Assembly (NCBI RefSeq): GCF_003425685.1
Contig: NZ_QJKM01000005.1
Location: 310,001 to 374,000, forward strand
From: Rhizobium terrae
GTDB taxonomy: Bacteria; Pseudomonadota; Alphaproteobacteria; Rhizobiales; Rhizobiaceae
DNA length: 64,000 nucleotides
Direction of reading: 5' to 3'
This document shows, one piece after another, positions 53,710 through 63,474 of this stretch. The notes below the pieces were generated by a model that was not told the DNA's origin, did no database searches, and saw only the letters and a program-made list of their open reading frames with translations. Position 1 is the stretch's first letter. Every line of letters starts with the position of its first letter. The translations under genes and the position numbers were made by a program.

Positions 53710-54644
53710 CGGCGAGCGCCTTCCTCGGGAGCCTGGTAACTCCTGAGGAAGGCGTCCTGATTGTTCCTGACAGCTTCGAAAATATAGTCCGCCACCATGC
53801 GGACGCGCGGTATCTGGCTCAGGTCCCGATGGCACATCAGCCAGTAGGCGCGCCTGAGTTCCACCTCGTCCGGCAACACGATCTCCAGATCCGGCTGCGA
53901 ACGGGTGATGAAGTGCGGCAGCACGCAGAGGCCGAGCCCGTTCAAGGTCGCGGTCAACTGCGCGAAAATGCTGGAGCTCTGGAAGCGCGCCTTGATGCCC
54001 GGATGGACATCCCCGAGATAATCGAGACCCGGCACGAAGATCATGTCCTCGATATAACCGATGAAGGGATGTTCGAGCAGGTCCTGCCGGCTGCGAATCG
54101 GCGCAGCCTGGGAAAGATAAGATTTCGTCGCGTAGACGTTGAGGCTGTAGTCGGTGAGCTTCTCGGTGAGATAGGGGCCGTCTTTCGGCGGATCGAGGGA
54201 GACGGCGATATCCGCCTCCTTGCGCGATAGCGACATGATCTGCTGGATCGTCACCAGTTCGAGCGTGATGTTCGGATGGCTGTCGCAAAAACTGCGGATC
54301 TTGTCGGCGAAGAAGAAATTGGCAAATCCTTCCGGCGTGCTGAGCCTCACCACCCCGCGCTGCGCCGTCGTACCCGACATGAGATCCGCCTGCAGCCGGT
54401 CGGCTTCCGCCTCGATCCTTTCCGCCGCCTCGATGAAGCGCTGGCCGATCGCCGTCAGCACGTAGCCGCGCGGGTTACGCTCGAAAAGCTTCACCTTGAG
54501 GGAGAATTCCAGCCGGTCGATACGCCGCGAAACAGTCGCATGGCTGGTCCTGAGCTGGCGCGCCGCCGTCGACAGCTGTCCGGTGCGGGCGACTGCCAGG
54601 AAATATTGGAGGTCGTCCCAGGTGAAGTTCTGGTTTGTGCTCAA
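53658..54644 (-). CDS. LysR-family regulator
   Basis: A 328-residue regulator. The winged helix-turn-helix is at residues about 8-65 (LQYFLAVARTGQLSTAARQLRTSHATVSRRIDRLE), followed by a periplasmic-binding-like effector domain. It starts with TTG; no close ATG exists and the family motif begins right after. It is divergent from the amino-acid-type ABC operon with a perfect dyad between them, so it is the likely regulator of that operon. Its last 17 codons overlap the RND gene. Confidence 0.82.
   Translation of the reverse strand: MSTNQNFTWDDLQYFLAVARTGQLSTAARQLRTSHATVSRRIDRLEFSLKVKLFERNPRGYVLTAIGQRFIEAAERIEAEADRLQADLMSGTTAQRGVVRLSTPEGFANFFFADKIRSFCDSHPNITLELVTIQQIMSLSRKEADIAVSLDPPKDGPYLTEKLTDYSLNVYATKSYLSQAAPIRSRQDLLEHPFIGYIEDMIFVPGLDYLGDVHPGIKARFQSSSIFAQLTATLNGLGLCVLPHFITRSQPDLEIVLPDEVELRRAYWLMCHRDLSQIPRVRMVADYIFEAVRNNQDAFLRSYQAPEEGARRHSAAIGRSGRLSNRSA
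53717..53754 (+). terminator. Hairpin downstream of the RND gene
   Basis: CGCCTTCCTC (53717-53726) pairs perfectly with GAGGAAGGCG (53745-53754), 8 bases after the RND stop. It lies inside the lysR coding end. There is no clean U-run, so termination strength is uncertain. Confidence 0.45.
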
Positions 54645-54681
54645 AGGGTTCCCGTCTGTTCAAAAACGCACAGATGCTGTT

Positions 54682-54695
54682 TGCAATTAATTGCA
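54682..54695. promoter_or_regulatory. Candidate LysR operator
   Basis: TGCAATTAATTGCA is a perfect 14-bp dyad fitting the LysR T-N11-A box, 38 bases upstream of the lysR start and 122 before the binding-protein ATG. Confidence 0.5.
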
Positions 54696-54816
54696 GCGGC
54701 ATGCTTGCGTCAACGGCAGTTTTCCTGAACCATGCGGTTCTGGAGCTGCCGCTATGAGGAGAGCGGCTCACCAATTTTGAACAGATTGTTTGGCACATTC
54801 TCTGGGAGGAGAAACC

Positions 54817-56043
54817 ATGCGCAAGATCATTTTGACGTCTCTGGTGACATCACTGGCGGCTCTTCTCGCAAGCAGTGCGGCATTCGCCCAAAGCGCCTCA
54901 GGGGGTGCGTCCGACAACAAGGTGAAGATCGGCATCCTCAACGACCAGTCGGGCGTCTATGCCGATTTCGGCGGCAAGTCGTCCGTCGAAGCCGCCAAGA
55001 TGGCGGTCGAGGATTTCGGCGGCAAGGTTCTCGGCCAGCCGGTCGAGATCGTCGATGCCGACCACCAGAACAAGCCGGACATCGCCTCCAACATCGCCCG
55101 CCAGTGGTACGATACCCAGCAGGTCGATGCGATCATGGAACTGACGACCTCGTCCGTGGCGCTTGCGGTTCAGGCGATCGGCAAGGAAAAGAAGAGGATC
55201 GACATCGTCACCGGCGCGGCGACGACCGACCTCACGGGCAAGGCCTGCTCACCCTACGGCTTCCATTGGGCCTATGACACCCATGCATTGGCGGTCGGCA
55301 CCGGTGGCGCGCTGGTCAAGCAGGGCGGCGACAGCTGGTTCTTCCTGACGGCCGACTACGCCTTCGGTTATTCGCTCGAACAGCAGACCGGCGATTTCGT
55401 GAAGTCCTCCGGCGGCAAGATCGTCGGCGCGGTCCGACATCCGCTCGCCACCACCGATTTCTCGTCCTTCCTGCTGCAGGCCCAATCTTCCGGGGCGAAG
55501 GTCGTCGGTCTGGCGAATGCCGGTCTCGACACGTCGAACGCCATCAAGCAGGCGGCCGAATTCGGTATCACTGCCGGCGGGCAGCGCCTCGCGGCGCTGC
55601 TCTTCACGCTGGCCGAGGTGCACGGCCTCGGTCTCCAGGCGGCGCAGGGGCTGACGCTGACGGAAGGTTATTACTGGAACCTCGACGACAAGAGCCGCGA
55701 ATTCGCCAAGAAATTCTTCGCCCGCACCAAGAAGATGCCGAACATGGTCCATAGCGGCACCTATTCGGCGGTCACGCAATATCTGAAGGCGATCCAGAAG
55801 GCCGGCACCGACGACGCGGACGCCGTTTCCAAGGCGCTGCACGAAATGCCGGTGGACGATTTCTTCGCCCGCGGCGGCACGGTCGCCAAGAACGGCCGGA
55901 TGATCCACGACATGTACCTGCTGCAGGTCAAGAAGCCCGGCGAAAGCAAGGAACCCTGGGACTATTTCACCGTGCTCGCCACCATTCCCGGCAAGGACGC
56001 GTATATGGATCCCGCCAAGAGCGGCTGCGATCTGGTGAAGTGA
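54817..56043 (+). CDS. Branched-chain amino-acid-type ABC transporter substrate-binding protein
   Basis: A 408-residue periplasmic receptor. The signal peptide ends near ASSAAFA-QS (residue 25). VKIGILNDQSGVYADFGGKSSVEAAKMAVEDFGG starts the Peripla_BP_6 fold. The start is the ATG after GGGAGGAGA rather than one 27 bases upstream. It overlaps livG by one base. The Liv family binds Leu/Ile/Val, but relatives bind urea, amides or aromatic acids. Nearby valine-catabolism genes favour a branched-chain compound. Confidence 0.82.
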   Translation: MRKIILTSLVTSLAALLASSAAFAQSASGGASDNKVKIGILNDQSGVYADFGGKSSVEAAKMAVEDFGGKVLGQPVEIVDADHQNKPDIASNIARQWYDTQQVDAIMELTTSSVALAVQAIGKEKKRIDIVTGAATTDLTGKACSPYGFHWAYDTHALAVGTGGALVKQGGDSWFFLTADYAFGYSLEQQTGDFVKSSGGKIVGAVRHPLATTDFSSFLLQAQSSGAKVVGLANAGLDTSNAIKQAAEFGITAGGQRLAALLFTLAEVHGLGLQAAQGLTLTEGYYWNLDDKSREFAKKFFARTKKMPNMVHSGTYSAVTQYLKAIQKAGTDDADAVSKALHEMPVDDFFARGGTVAKNGRMIHDMYLLQVKKPGESKEPWDYFTVLATIPGKDAYMDPAKSGCDLVK

Positions 56044-56825
56044 TGGCGGTCACTGCCACAGCGAAACAGGAAGAGCCGCGGGTGGTGTTGTCCGCCCGCG
56101 GCCTCTCGAAAAGCTTCGGCGCCTTCATGGCGGTGAAGAACGTGGACCTCGACGTGCATCACGCGCGCGTCCATGCATTGATCGGCCCGAACGGTGCCGG
56201 GAAGACCACCGTCTTCAACCTGCTCACCAAGTTCCTGCAGCCGACGGCCGGTTCGATCACACTGATGGGGACCGACATCACCCGGACGCCGCCGGACAGG
56301 GTGGCGCGCATGGGCCTCGTGCGCTCTTTCCAGATTTCGGCGGTTTTCCCGCATCTGACGGTGCTCGACAATGTGCGCGTCGCGCTGCAGCGGCCGAGTG
56401 GGCTTTCGACCCAGTTCTGGCTGCCGGTCTCCTCGCTCGACCGGCTGAATGCCCGCGCCGACGAGCTGATCGAGACGGTGGGTCTCAAGCGCGAGCGCAA
56501 TGCGCTGGCTGCCGACCTTTCCTACGGCCGCAAGCGGGTGCTCGAGATCGCCACGACGCTCGCGCTCGATCCGAAGGTGCTGCTGCTGGACGAACCGATG
56601 GCCGGTATGGGGCAAGAGGATATCGGCACCGTCGCCAACATCGTCCGCGAGGTGGCGAAGACCCGCGCCGTGCTGATGGTCGAGCACAATCTGTCGGTCG
56701 TTGCCGACATCTGCCACCACGTGACCGTCCTCCAGCGCGGCGAAATACTCGCCGAGGGCGACTATGCCGCCGTCAGCGCCGACCCGCGGGTTCGCACCGC
56801 CTATATGGGCACGGAGGAGGCCTGA
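56043..56825 (+). CDS. livG: Branched-chain amino-acid-type ABC transporter ATPase LivG
   Basis: A 260-residue ATPase. Walker A is GPNGAGKTT, Walker B KVLLLDEPMAGM, and the signature LSYGRKRVLEIA, the LivG variant of the usual LSGGQ. The ATG overlaps the preceding stop (TGATG). It hydrolyses ATP with LivF at the cytoplasmic face of the LivHM pore. Confidence 0.87.
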   Translation: MAVTATAKQEEPRVVLSARGLSKSFGAFMAVKNVDLDVHHARVHALIGPNGAGKTTVFNLLTKFLQPTAGSITLMGTDITRTPPDRVARMGLVRSFQISAVFPHLTVLDNVRVALQRPSGLSTQFWLPVSSLDRLNARADELIETVGLKRERNALAADLSYGRKRVLEIATTLALDPKVLLLDEPMAGMGQEDIGTVANIVREVAKTRAVLMVEHNLSVVADICHHVTVLQRGEILAEGDYAAVSADPRVRTAYMGTEEA

Positions 56826-56826
56826 G

Positions 56827-57528
<702 letters not shown>

Positions 57529-57581
57529 GTGATGGTCAGAGATGTGGAGTTTGCCCATAGGACACCGGCGGCTGATATTTT

Positions 57582-57703
57582 CTCCGTCATCCCTGTGCTT
57601 GTCACAGGGATCCAACAACCGCGCGTCTGCGCGGTGAATGACTCCTTTCAGCCCAAGGACTTGGGCTGGCTGGATTCCTGTGACAAGCACAGGAATGACG
57701 GAG
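57582..57703. repeat. Palindromic repeat between livF and livH
   Basis: Arms of 33 bases (57582-57614 and 57671-57703), nearly perfect and containing GTGCTTGTCACAGGGAT and its complement, enclose two smaller hairpins (CCGCGC/GCGCGG and GCCCAAGG/CTTGGGC). This is a very common rhizobial intergenic sequence type and lies within an operon. Confidence 0.8.
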
Positions 57704-57803
57704 GGAGAGGCAAGCTCCCAATGATCTACCCCTCAAGGGGGGAGATCGGCACGCTGCGCCGTCTTCCCCACATCGCGGCGACATTGCTCGGGAGCCCCGC
57801 GCC

Positions 57804-58691
57804 ATGACGATGATCTTCGGCATACCGCTCCAGGCCTTTCTTGGGCAGCTGCTGATCGGCCTGATCAACGGTTCCTTCTACGCGCTCTTGAGCCTCGGCT
57901 TGGCGGTCATCTTCGGGCTCTTGCGCGTCATCAACTTCGCACACGGGGCGCAATACATGCTCGGCGCGTTCGCGGCGATGCTGATGCTGCAGTATTTCGG
58001 CGTCAACTACTGGTTCGCGCTGATCTTGGGACCGGTCGTCGTCGGCCTGTTCGGCGCCTTCATCGAACGCACCATGCTGTCCAGGCTCTACGATCTCGAT
58101 CCGCTCTACGGCCTGCTCTTCACCTTCGGACTGGCGCTGACCATCGAGGGCACGTTCCGCTATCTCTACGGCGCTGCCGGCCAGCCCTATTCGGTGCCGG
58201 CGCAGCTTGCCGGCGGCACGAACCTCGGCTTCATGTTCCTGCCCATCTACCGCGGCTGGGTGGTCGTCGTGTCGCTGGTCGCCTGCATCGGCACCTGGCT
58301 GCTGATCGAAAAGACCAAGCTCGGCGCCTATCTGCGTGCGGCGACCGAAAATGCCACCCTCGTCCAGGCGTTCGGCGTCAACGTGCCGATGCTGCTGACC
58401 TTGACGTACGGGCTCGGCGCGGCGCTTGCCGCATTCGCCGGTGTACTGGCGGCGCCGATCTACCAGGTCTCGCCGCTGATGGGGTCGAACATCATCATCG
58501 TCGTCTTCGCGGTGGTCGTGGTCGGCGGCATGGGCTCGATCATGGGGGCGATCCTCACCGGCTACATGCTCGGCATCGCGGAGGGCCTGACAAAGGTATT
58601 CTACCCGGAGGCCTCGAATATCGTCATATTCGTGATCATGGCGATCGTACTCCTGCTTCGGCCGGCAGGCCTTTTCGGACGGGATGCGTGA
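57804..58691 (+). CDS. livH: Branched-chain amino-acid-type ABC permease LivH
   Basis: A 295-residue membrane protein with about eight helices. LLIGLINGSFYALLSLGLAVIFGLLRVINFAHGAQYMLGAF is the conserved LivH start, and GGMGSIMGAILTGYMLGIAEGL the conserved cytoplasmic loop. It overlaps or abuts livM. It forms the translocation channel with LivM. Confidence 0.88.
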   Translation: MTMIFGIPLQAFLGQLLIGLINGSFYALLSLGLAVIFGLLRVINFAHGAQYMLGAFAAMLMLQYFGVNYWFALILGPVVVGLFGAFIERTMLSRLYDLDPLYGLLFTFGLALTIEGTFRYLYGAAGQPYSVPAQLAGGTNLGFMFLPIYRGWVVVVSLVACIGTWLLIEKTKLGAYLRAATENATLVQAFGVNVPMLLTLTYGLGAALAAFAGVLAAPIYQVSPLMGSNIIIVVFAVVVVGGMGSIMGAILTGYMLGIAEGLTKVFYPEASNIVIFVIMAIVLLLRPAGLFGRDA

Positions 58692-58692
58692 G

Positions 58693-59691
58693 ATGAGCGA
58701 GATGACCCAAACCGCTGCCAAACCGCGTATCGAGCGCTCGGCTACCGCTTCCAGGACCTACACGATCTTCGTGATCATCGGTCTCGCGGCTCTGATCCTC
58801 GCGCCGATGTTCTTCTATCCGATCTTCCTGATGAAGCTGCTCTGCTTTGCGCTCTTCGCCTGCGCCTTCAACCTGCTGCTCGGCTACACCGGGCTCCTCT
58901 CCTTCGGCCATGCGACCTTCTTCGGCGGGGCGGCCTATTTCACCGCGCATGTGGTGAAGGAATGGGGCTTTCCGCCGGAACTCGGCATCTTGACCGGCGT
59001 CGCCGGTGCGGCACTGCTCGGTCTGGTCATGGGCTTCTTCGCGATCCGCCGGCAGGGCATCTATTTCGCGATGATCACGCTGGCCCTGTCGCAGATGTTC
59101 TTCTTCTTCTGCCTGCAGGCCAAGTTCACCCAGGGCGAGGACGGCATCCAGTCGGTGCCGCGCGGACACCTGTTCGGCTTCATCGACCTCAACAACTCGA
59201 CCAACATGTATTACTTCGTGCTGGCCGTGTTCGTCATCGGCCTCATCGTCATCTGGCGCTTCATCAACTCTCCCTTCGGCATGATCCTCAAATCGATCCG
59301 CGAGAATGAGAACCGCGCCGTCTCGCTCGGTTATTCGGTCGCCCGCTACAAGCTCGGCGCGTTCGTCATGTCGGCGGCGCTGGCGGGGCTTGCCGGGGGG
59401 CTGAAGGCGCTGGTCTTCCAGTTCGCGACGCTGACGGACGTCGCCTGGCAGATGTCCGGGGAGGTGATCCTGATGACGCTGCTCGGCGGCATCGGCACGC
59501 TGATCGGGCCGATCTTCGGTGCGGGTCTGGTGGTCACCCTGCAGAACTATCTGGCGACCTCGGATTTCCCGGTGACGATCATCACCGGCATCGTCTTCAT
59601 GATCTGCGTGCTGCTCTTCCGGCGGGGCATCATTGGAGAATTCTACGCCTCCCGGCTCGGGCGGAAGCTCGGTTTCGAGCATCGGCGGTGA
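58693..59691 (+). CDS. livM: Branched-chain amino-acid-type ABC permease LivM
   Basis: A 332-residue membrane protein. NLLLGYTGLLSFGHATFFGGAAYF and GGIGTLIGPIFGAGLVV are the family motifs. ATG at 58693 is preferred (GGGA about 10 bases before); another ATG at 58684 overlaps livH by 8 bases. It completes the binding protein-GFHM transporter. Confidence 0.86.
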   Translation: MSEMTQTAAKPRIERSATASRTYTIFVIIGLAALILAPMFFYPIFLMKLLCFALFACAFNLLLGYTGLLSFGHATFFGGAAYFTAHVVKEWGFPPELGILTGVAGAALLGLVMGFFAIRRQGIYFAMITLALSQMFFFFCLQAKFTQGEDGIQSVPRGHLFGFIDLNNSTNMYYFVLAVFVIGLIVIWRFINSPFGMILKSIRENENRAVSLGYSVARYKLGAFVMSAALAGLAGGLKALVFQFATLTDVAWQMSGEVILMTLLGGIGTLIGPIFGAGLVVTLQNYLATSDFPVTIITGIVFMICVLLFRRGIIGEFYASRLGRKLGFEHRR

Positions 59692-59711
59692 TTTACGGAG
59701 AGCGGGTGTTG

Positions 59712-59822
59712 CCCCTCACCCTGGCCCTCTCCCCGCCGGCGGGGAGAGGGGATTTGGAGTTCGCGGCTTGCGTCCTTCTCCCCGTCCAAACGGGGAGAAG
59801 GTGGCGGCAGCCGGATGAGGGG
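59712..59822. repeat. Palindromic mosaic repeat (same family as 7541-7670)
   Basis: CCCCTCACCCT and GGATGAGGGG bound two hairpins (CCTCTCCCCGCC/GGCGGGGAGAGG and CTTCTCCCCGT/ACGGGGAGAAG). It lies between livM and the GMC oxidoreductase gene. Confidence 0.75.
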
Positions 59823-59845
59823 CGGTTTCGGAGTCGCATACGGGA

Positions 59846-61441
59846 ATGGATATCTACGACTACATCGTCATCGGCGCGGGCAGCGCGGGATGCGTTCTGG
59901 CCAACCGGCTGTCGAAGGATCCCGGCAACCGGGTCCTGATCCTCGAAGCGGGCGGCAGCGACAATTACCATTGGGTGCATATCCCCGTCGGTTATCTCTA
60001 CTGCATCAACAATCCGCGCACCGACTGGTGTTTCACCACCGAGAAGGAAGAGGGGCTCAACGGCCGCTCGCTCTCCTATCCGCGCGGAAAGATCCTCGGC
60101 GGCTGCTCGTCGATCAACGGCATGATCTACATGCGCGGCCAGGCTTACGACTATGACATGTGGCGGCAGATGGGCTGCACCGGCTGGGGCTGGGACGACG
60201 TGCTGCCGATCTTCAAGCGATCCCAGGATTTCTACAAGGGCGCCGATGACATGCATGCGGTCGGCGGCGAATGGCGCATCGAAAAGCAGCGCCTCAGCTG
60301 GGCCGTGCTCGACAGTTTCCAGAAGGCGGCGGAAGAGGCCGGCATCCCGATCGTCGACGACTTCAACCGCGGCGACAACGAGGGATCCAGCTATTTCGAC
60401 GTCAACCAGCGCTCCGGCATCCGCTGGAACGCGTCGAAGGCATTTCTTCGCCCGGCCATGAAGCGCGCGAACCTGACGGTGCTCACCAAGGCGCATGTGC
60501 GCCGGCTGATCATCGAGAACGGCGAGGTGAAGGGCGTCGAATTCCAGCACGACGGCGTGACGAAAAAAGCCCAGGCGAGGAAGGAAACCGTGCTGAGCGC
60601 CGGGGCGATCGGCACGCCGCATATTCTCGAACTCTCCGGCGTCGGCCGCGGCGAGGTGCTGCGACAGGCGGGCGTCGAGGTGGTCAAGGAGGTGAAGGGC
60701 GTGGGCGAGAACCTGCAGGATCACCTGCAGCTGCGGCTCGTCTACAAGGTAACCGGAGTGCCGACGCTCAACGAAAAGGCCTCCAGCCTGATCGGCAAGG
60801 CTTCGATTGGCCTCGAATACGTGTTGAAGCGTTCCGGGCCGATGTCGATGGCGCCGAGCCAGCTCGGCATCTTCACGAAATCCGGACCGGACAAGGAGAC
60901 GGCGGATCTCGAATATCACGTCCAGCCCGTGTCCCTCGACAGGTTCGGCGAGCCGGTGCACGCCTTCCCGGCGATGACGGCGAGCGTGTGCAACCTTCGT
61001 CCGGAAAGCCGGGGCTCGGTGCATCTGAAAAGCCCGGATTTTGCCGCGGCACCCGGCATTCACCCCAACTACCTCTCGACTCCCGGCGACCGGGACGTCG
61101 CCGTCAAGTCGATCCGGCTCACCCGCGAGATCGTCAGGAAGCCGGCATTCGCGCGGTATCATCCGGAGGAATACAAGCCCGGTCCCGCTTACGAGACCGA
61201 TGCCGACCTCGAAAAGGCGGCGGGCGATATCGGCACGACGATCTTCCATCCGGTCGGCACCGCCCGCATGGGCGCCGATCCCGACAGCGTCGTCGATCCG
61301 CGGCTGAAAATGCGCGCGCTCGGAAAATTGCGTATCGCCGATGCTTCGATCATGCCCAATATAGTCTCCGGCAACACCAATTCGCCGACGATCATGATCG
61401 CCGAGAAGGCGGCCGAGATGATCCTGGCCGACAATCGCTAG
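59846..61441 (+). CDS. GMC-family FAD-dependent alcohol (choline-like) dehydrogenase
   Basis: A 531-residue flavoprotein. The N-terminal FAD motif is YIVIGAGSAGCVLANRLS. GMC signature 1 reads YPRGKILGGCSSINGMIYMRG, signature 2 GAIGTPHILELSGVG, and the catalytic His/Asn pair sits in HPVGTARMG and SGNTNSPTIMIAEKA. It oxidises an alcohol to an aldehyde, electrons passing to a membrane or quinone acceptor. Substrate unknown; operon context suggests an alcohol or hydroxy acid linked to amino-acid breakdown. Confidence 0.85.
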   Translation: MDIYDYIVIGAGSAGCVLANRLSKDPGNRVLILEAGGSDNYHWVHIPVGYLYCINNPRTDWCFTTEKEEGLNGRSLSYPRGKILGGCSSINGMIYMRGQAYDYDMWRQMGCTGWGWDDVLPIFKRSQDFYKGADDMHAVGGEWRIEKQRLSWAVLDSFQKAAEEAGIPIVDDFNRGDNEGSSYFDVNQRSGIRWNASKAFLRPAMKRANLTVLTKAHVRRLIIENGEVKGVEFQHDGVTKKAQARKETVLSAGAIGTPHILELSGVGRGEVLRQAGVEVVKEVKGVGENLQDHLQLRLVYKVTGVPTLNEKASSLIGKASIGLEYVLKRSGPMSMAPSQLGIFTKSGPDKETADLEYHVQPVSLDRFGEPVHAFPAMTASVCNLRPESRGSVHLKSPDFAAAPGIHPNYLSTPGDRDVAVKSIRLTREIVRKPAFARYHPEEYKPGPAYETDADLEKAAGDIGTTIFHPVGTARMGADPDSVVDPRLKMRALGKLRIADASIMPNIVSGNTNSPTIMIAEKAAEMILADNR

Positions 61442-61477
61442 ACGGGGCGTTCGACAGACGCCGATCCGGAGACCCGC

Positions 61478-62557
61478 ATGACCGATATTCCCATTGAGAG
61501 CGATGAAGTCCTTCTCGACCGCGTCGGCTCGGCGGCCGTCATCCGGCTCAACCGGCCGAAGGCGCTGAACAGCCTGAACCTCTCCATGGTGCGGGTGATG
61601 AAGGCGGCGATGCAGCATTTCGCCGATGATCCGGAGATTTCCTGCGTCATTCTGAAGGGTGAGGGCGACCGGGGGCTCTGCGCCGGCGGCGATATCCGAG
61701 TGATCCACGAGGCAGGCAAGTCGGGCGATCCGGAGGTGACGCGGTTCTGGCGGGAGGAGTTTCCGCTGAACTATGCGGTCTCCCACTATGCCAAGCCGTA
61801 TGTGGCGCTGATGGACGGCATCGTCATGGGCGGCGGCGTCGGTATCGCCTCGCATGGAAAACACCGGATCGTCACGGAACGGACGAAGCTCGCCATGCCG
61901 GAGACGGGTATCGGCTACGTGCCGGATGTGGGGGCCACATGGCTGCTGCCGCGCGCGCCGGGCGAGGCCGGCACCTGGATAGGGTTGACGGGCGAGGTGA
62001 TCGGCGCGGCCGACGCCATCCATGCCGGTCTCGCCGACGCATCGGTACCGTCCGAACGGCTCGGCCCGCTTGTCGAGGTGCTTGGAGAATTGAAGGGGGG
62101 TGCGTCGGACGAGCAGGTGCGGGCGGTGATCGACCGTTTTGCCGTCTTGCCCGGCGAAAGCCAACTCGAGGCGCATCGCGAGATCATCGACCGGGTTTTC
62201 CGTTTCGATACCGTCGAGGAGATTGTGCGGGCGCTCGACAGGGAGGATGATGAATTCTCCAGGAGGACGCGGGACATCGTCATCAAACGCTCACCGACCA
62301 GCCTCAAGCTGGCGCTCAGGATGCTGAGGCTCGGGCGGGAAAGTTCGAGCCTCGTCGAATGCCTGGAGCGGGAATTCACCGTGGGCTCGGAAATCCTTCG
62401 CAACCACGACTTCTACGAAGGAGTCCGGGCGGCGATCATCGACAAGGACCGCAATCCGAAATGGTCTCCGGCGACGCTGGAGGAGGTCGGGGATACGGAC
62501 CTCGACCGCTATTTCGCTACGCGGCATCCGGTGCTGTTTCCGGACCATCGGCTTTGA
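61478..62557 (+). CDS. 3-hydroxyisobutyryl-CoA hydrolase (enoyl-CoA hydratase/isomerase family)
   Basis: A 359-residue crotonase-fold protein. LCAGGDIR and MDGIVMGGGVGIASHGK form the oxyanion hole, and MPETGIGYVPDVGATWLLPR gives the hydrolase-type Glu/Asp pair. Its length of about 350 residues and C-terminal extension are typical of HIBYL-CoA hydrolase rather than plain hydratases. It should release 3-hydroxyisobutyrate in valine breakdown. It is followed by the matching dehydrogenase gene. Confidence 0.8.
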   Translation: MTDIPIESDEVLLDRVGSAAVIRLNRPKALNSLNLSMVRVMKAAMQHFADDPEISCVILKGEGDRGLCAGGDIRVIHEAGKSGDPEVTRFWREEFPLNYAVSHYAKPYVALMDGIVMGGGVGIASHGKHRIVTERTKLAMPETGIGYVPDVGATWLLPRAPGEAGTWIGLTGEVIGAADAIHAGLADASVPSERLGPLVEVLGELKGGASDEQVRAVIDRFAVLPGESQLEAHREIIDRVFRFDTVEEIVRALDREDDEFSRRTRDIVIKRSPTSLKLALRMLRLGRESSSLVECLEREFTVGSEILRNHDFYEGVRAAIIDKDRNPKWSPATLEEVGDTDLDRYFATRHPVLFPDHRL

Positions 62558-62586
62558 ACGACACAAGAACGACGAGGGAGGAAGAC

Positions 62587-63474
62587 ATGACCAAGATCGC
62601 TTTCGTGGGGCTCGGCAATATGGGCGGACCGATGGCCGCCAATCTGGTGAAGGCCGGTCATGACGTGCGCGGCTTCGACCTCTCGGAGGCGTCGGTGAAG
62701 GCCGCGGCCGCGACCGGCGTCAAGGGCGCCGGTGCGCTTGCCGAGGCCGTCAGCGATGCCGAATGCATCATCACCATGCTGCCGAAAGGCCAGCATGTCA
62801 CGGCGGTCTGGACCGATCTCACCACGCTGATCCCGGAGGGCACTCTCGTCATCGACTGCTCGACCATCGACGTGGAAAGTGCGCGCAAGGCGCATGAACT
62901 GGCGGATGTCATGAATTGCATCTCGCTCGACGCGCCCGTCTCCGGCGGCACCGGGGGGGCTGCGGCCGGCACGCTCACCTTCATGGTCGGCGGCACGGAA
63001 GAGGCGTTTACGATGGGCAGGCCGATCCTGGAGGCGATGGGCAGGAAGATCGTCCATTGCGGCGGCGCCGGCGCCGGCCAGGCGGCCAAGATCTGCAACA
63101 ACATGATATTGGGCATTTCGATGATCGGCGTCTGCGAAGCTTTCGGGCTTGCCGAAAAACTCGGGCTTTCGCATCAGGCATTGTTCGACGTCGCCTCGAC
63201 GTCCTCCGGCCAGTGCTGGTCGCTCACCACCTATTGCCCGGTGCCGGGCCCGGTGCCGACCTCACCCGCCAACAACGACTACAAGCCGGGTTTTGCCGCA
63301 GCCCTGATGCTGAAGGACCTGACGCTTTCGCAGGAAGCGGCAAGGCAGTCGGGGGCGGCGACGCCGCTCGGGCGCTATGCAGCGGAACTCTATGCGGAGT
63401 TTGATAGAGCCGGCCATGGGGCGGACGATTTTTCTGCGATCATCCGGATGCTGCGGGAAAAGGCAGTCGTTTAA
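62587..63474 (+). CDS. mmsB: 3-hydroxyisobutyrate dehydrogenase
   Basis: A 295-residue NAD-dependent enzyme. VGLGNMGGPMAANLVKAGH is the NAD motif, DAPVSGGTGGAAAGTLTFMVGG the substrate loop, and the catalytic Lys lies in GAGQAAKICNNMILG. It oxidises 3-hydroxyisobutyrate to methylmalonate semialdehyde. ATG after GGAGGAAGAC. It acts directly after the neighbouring hydrolase; the next enzyme, MmsA, is not in the window. Confidence 0.88.
   Translation: MTKIAFVGLGNMGGPMAANLVKAGHDVRGFDLSEASVKAAAATGVKGAGALAEAVSDAECIITMLPKGQHVTAVWTDLTTLIPEGTLVIDCSTIDVESARKAHELADVMNCISLDAPVSGGTGGAAAGTLTFMVGGTEEAFTMGRPILEAMGRKIVHCGGAGAGQAAKICNNMILGISMIGVCEAFGLAEKLGLSHQALFDVASTSSGQCWSLTTYCPVPGPVPTSPANNDYKPGFAAALMLKDLTLSQEAARQSGAATPLGRYAAELYAEFDRAGHGADDFSAIIRMLREKAVV

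Noticed and set aside
51598-54288. Very long minus-strand open frame opposite the RND gene
   Set aside because: His/Arg/Asp-rich translation without domains or ribosome-binding site, complementary to a clear RND gene; typical GC-rich shadow. The same applies to 19173-21464, 37922-40516 (plus strand) and 59693-62176.
56517-56552. LivG signature LSYGRKR rather than LSGGQ
   Set aside because: LivG proteins normally carry an LAYG/LSYG variant, so this is not a defect.
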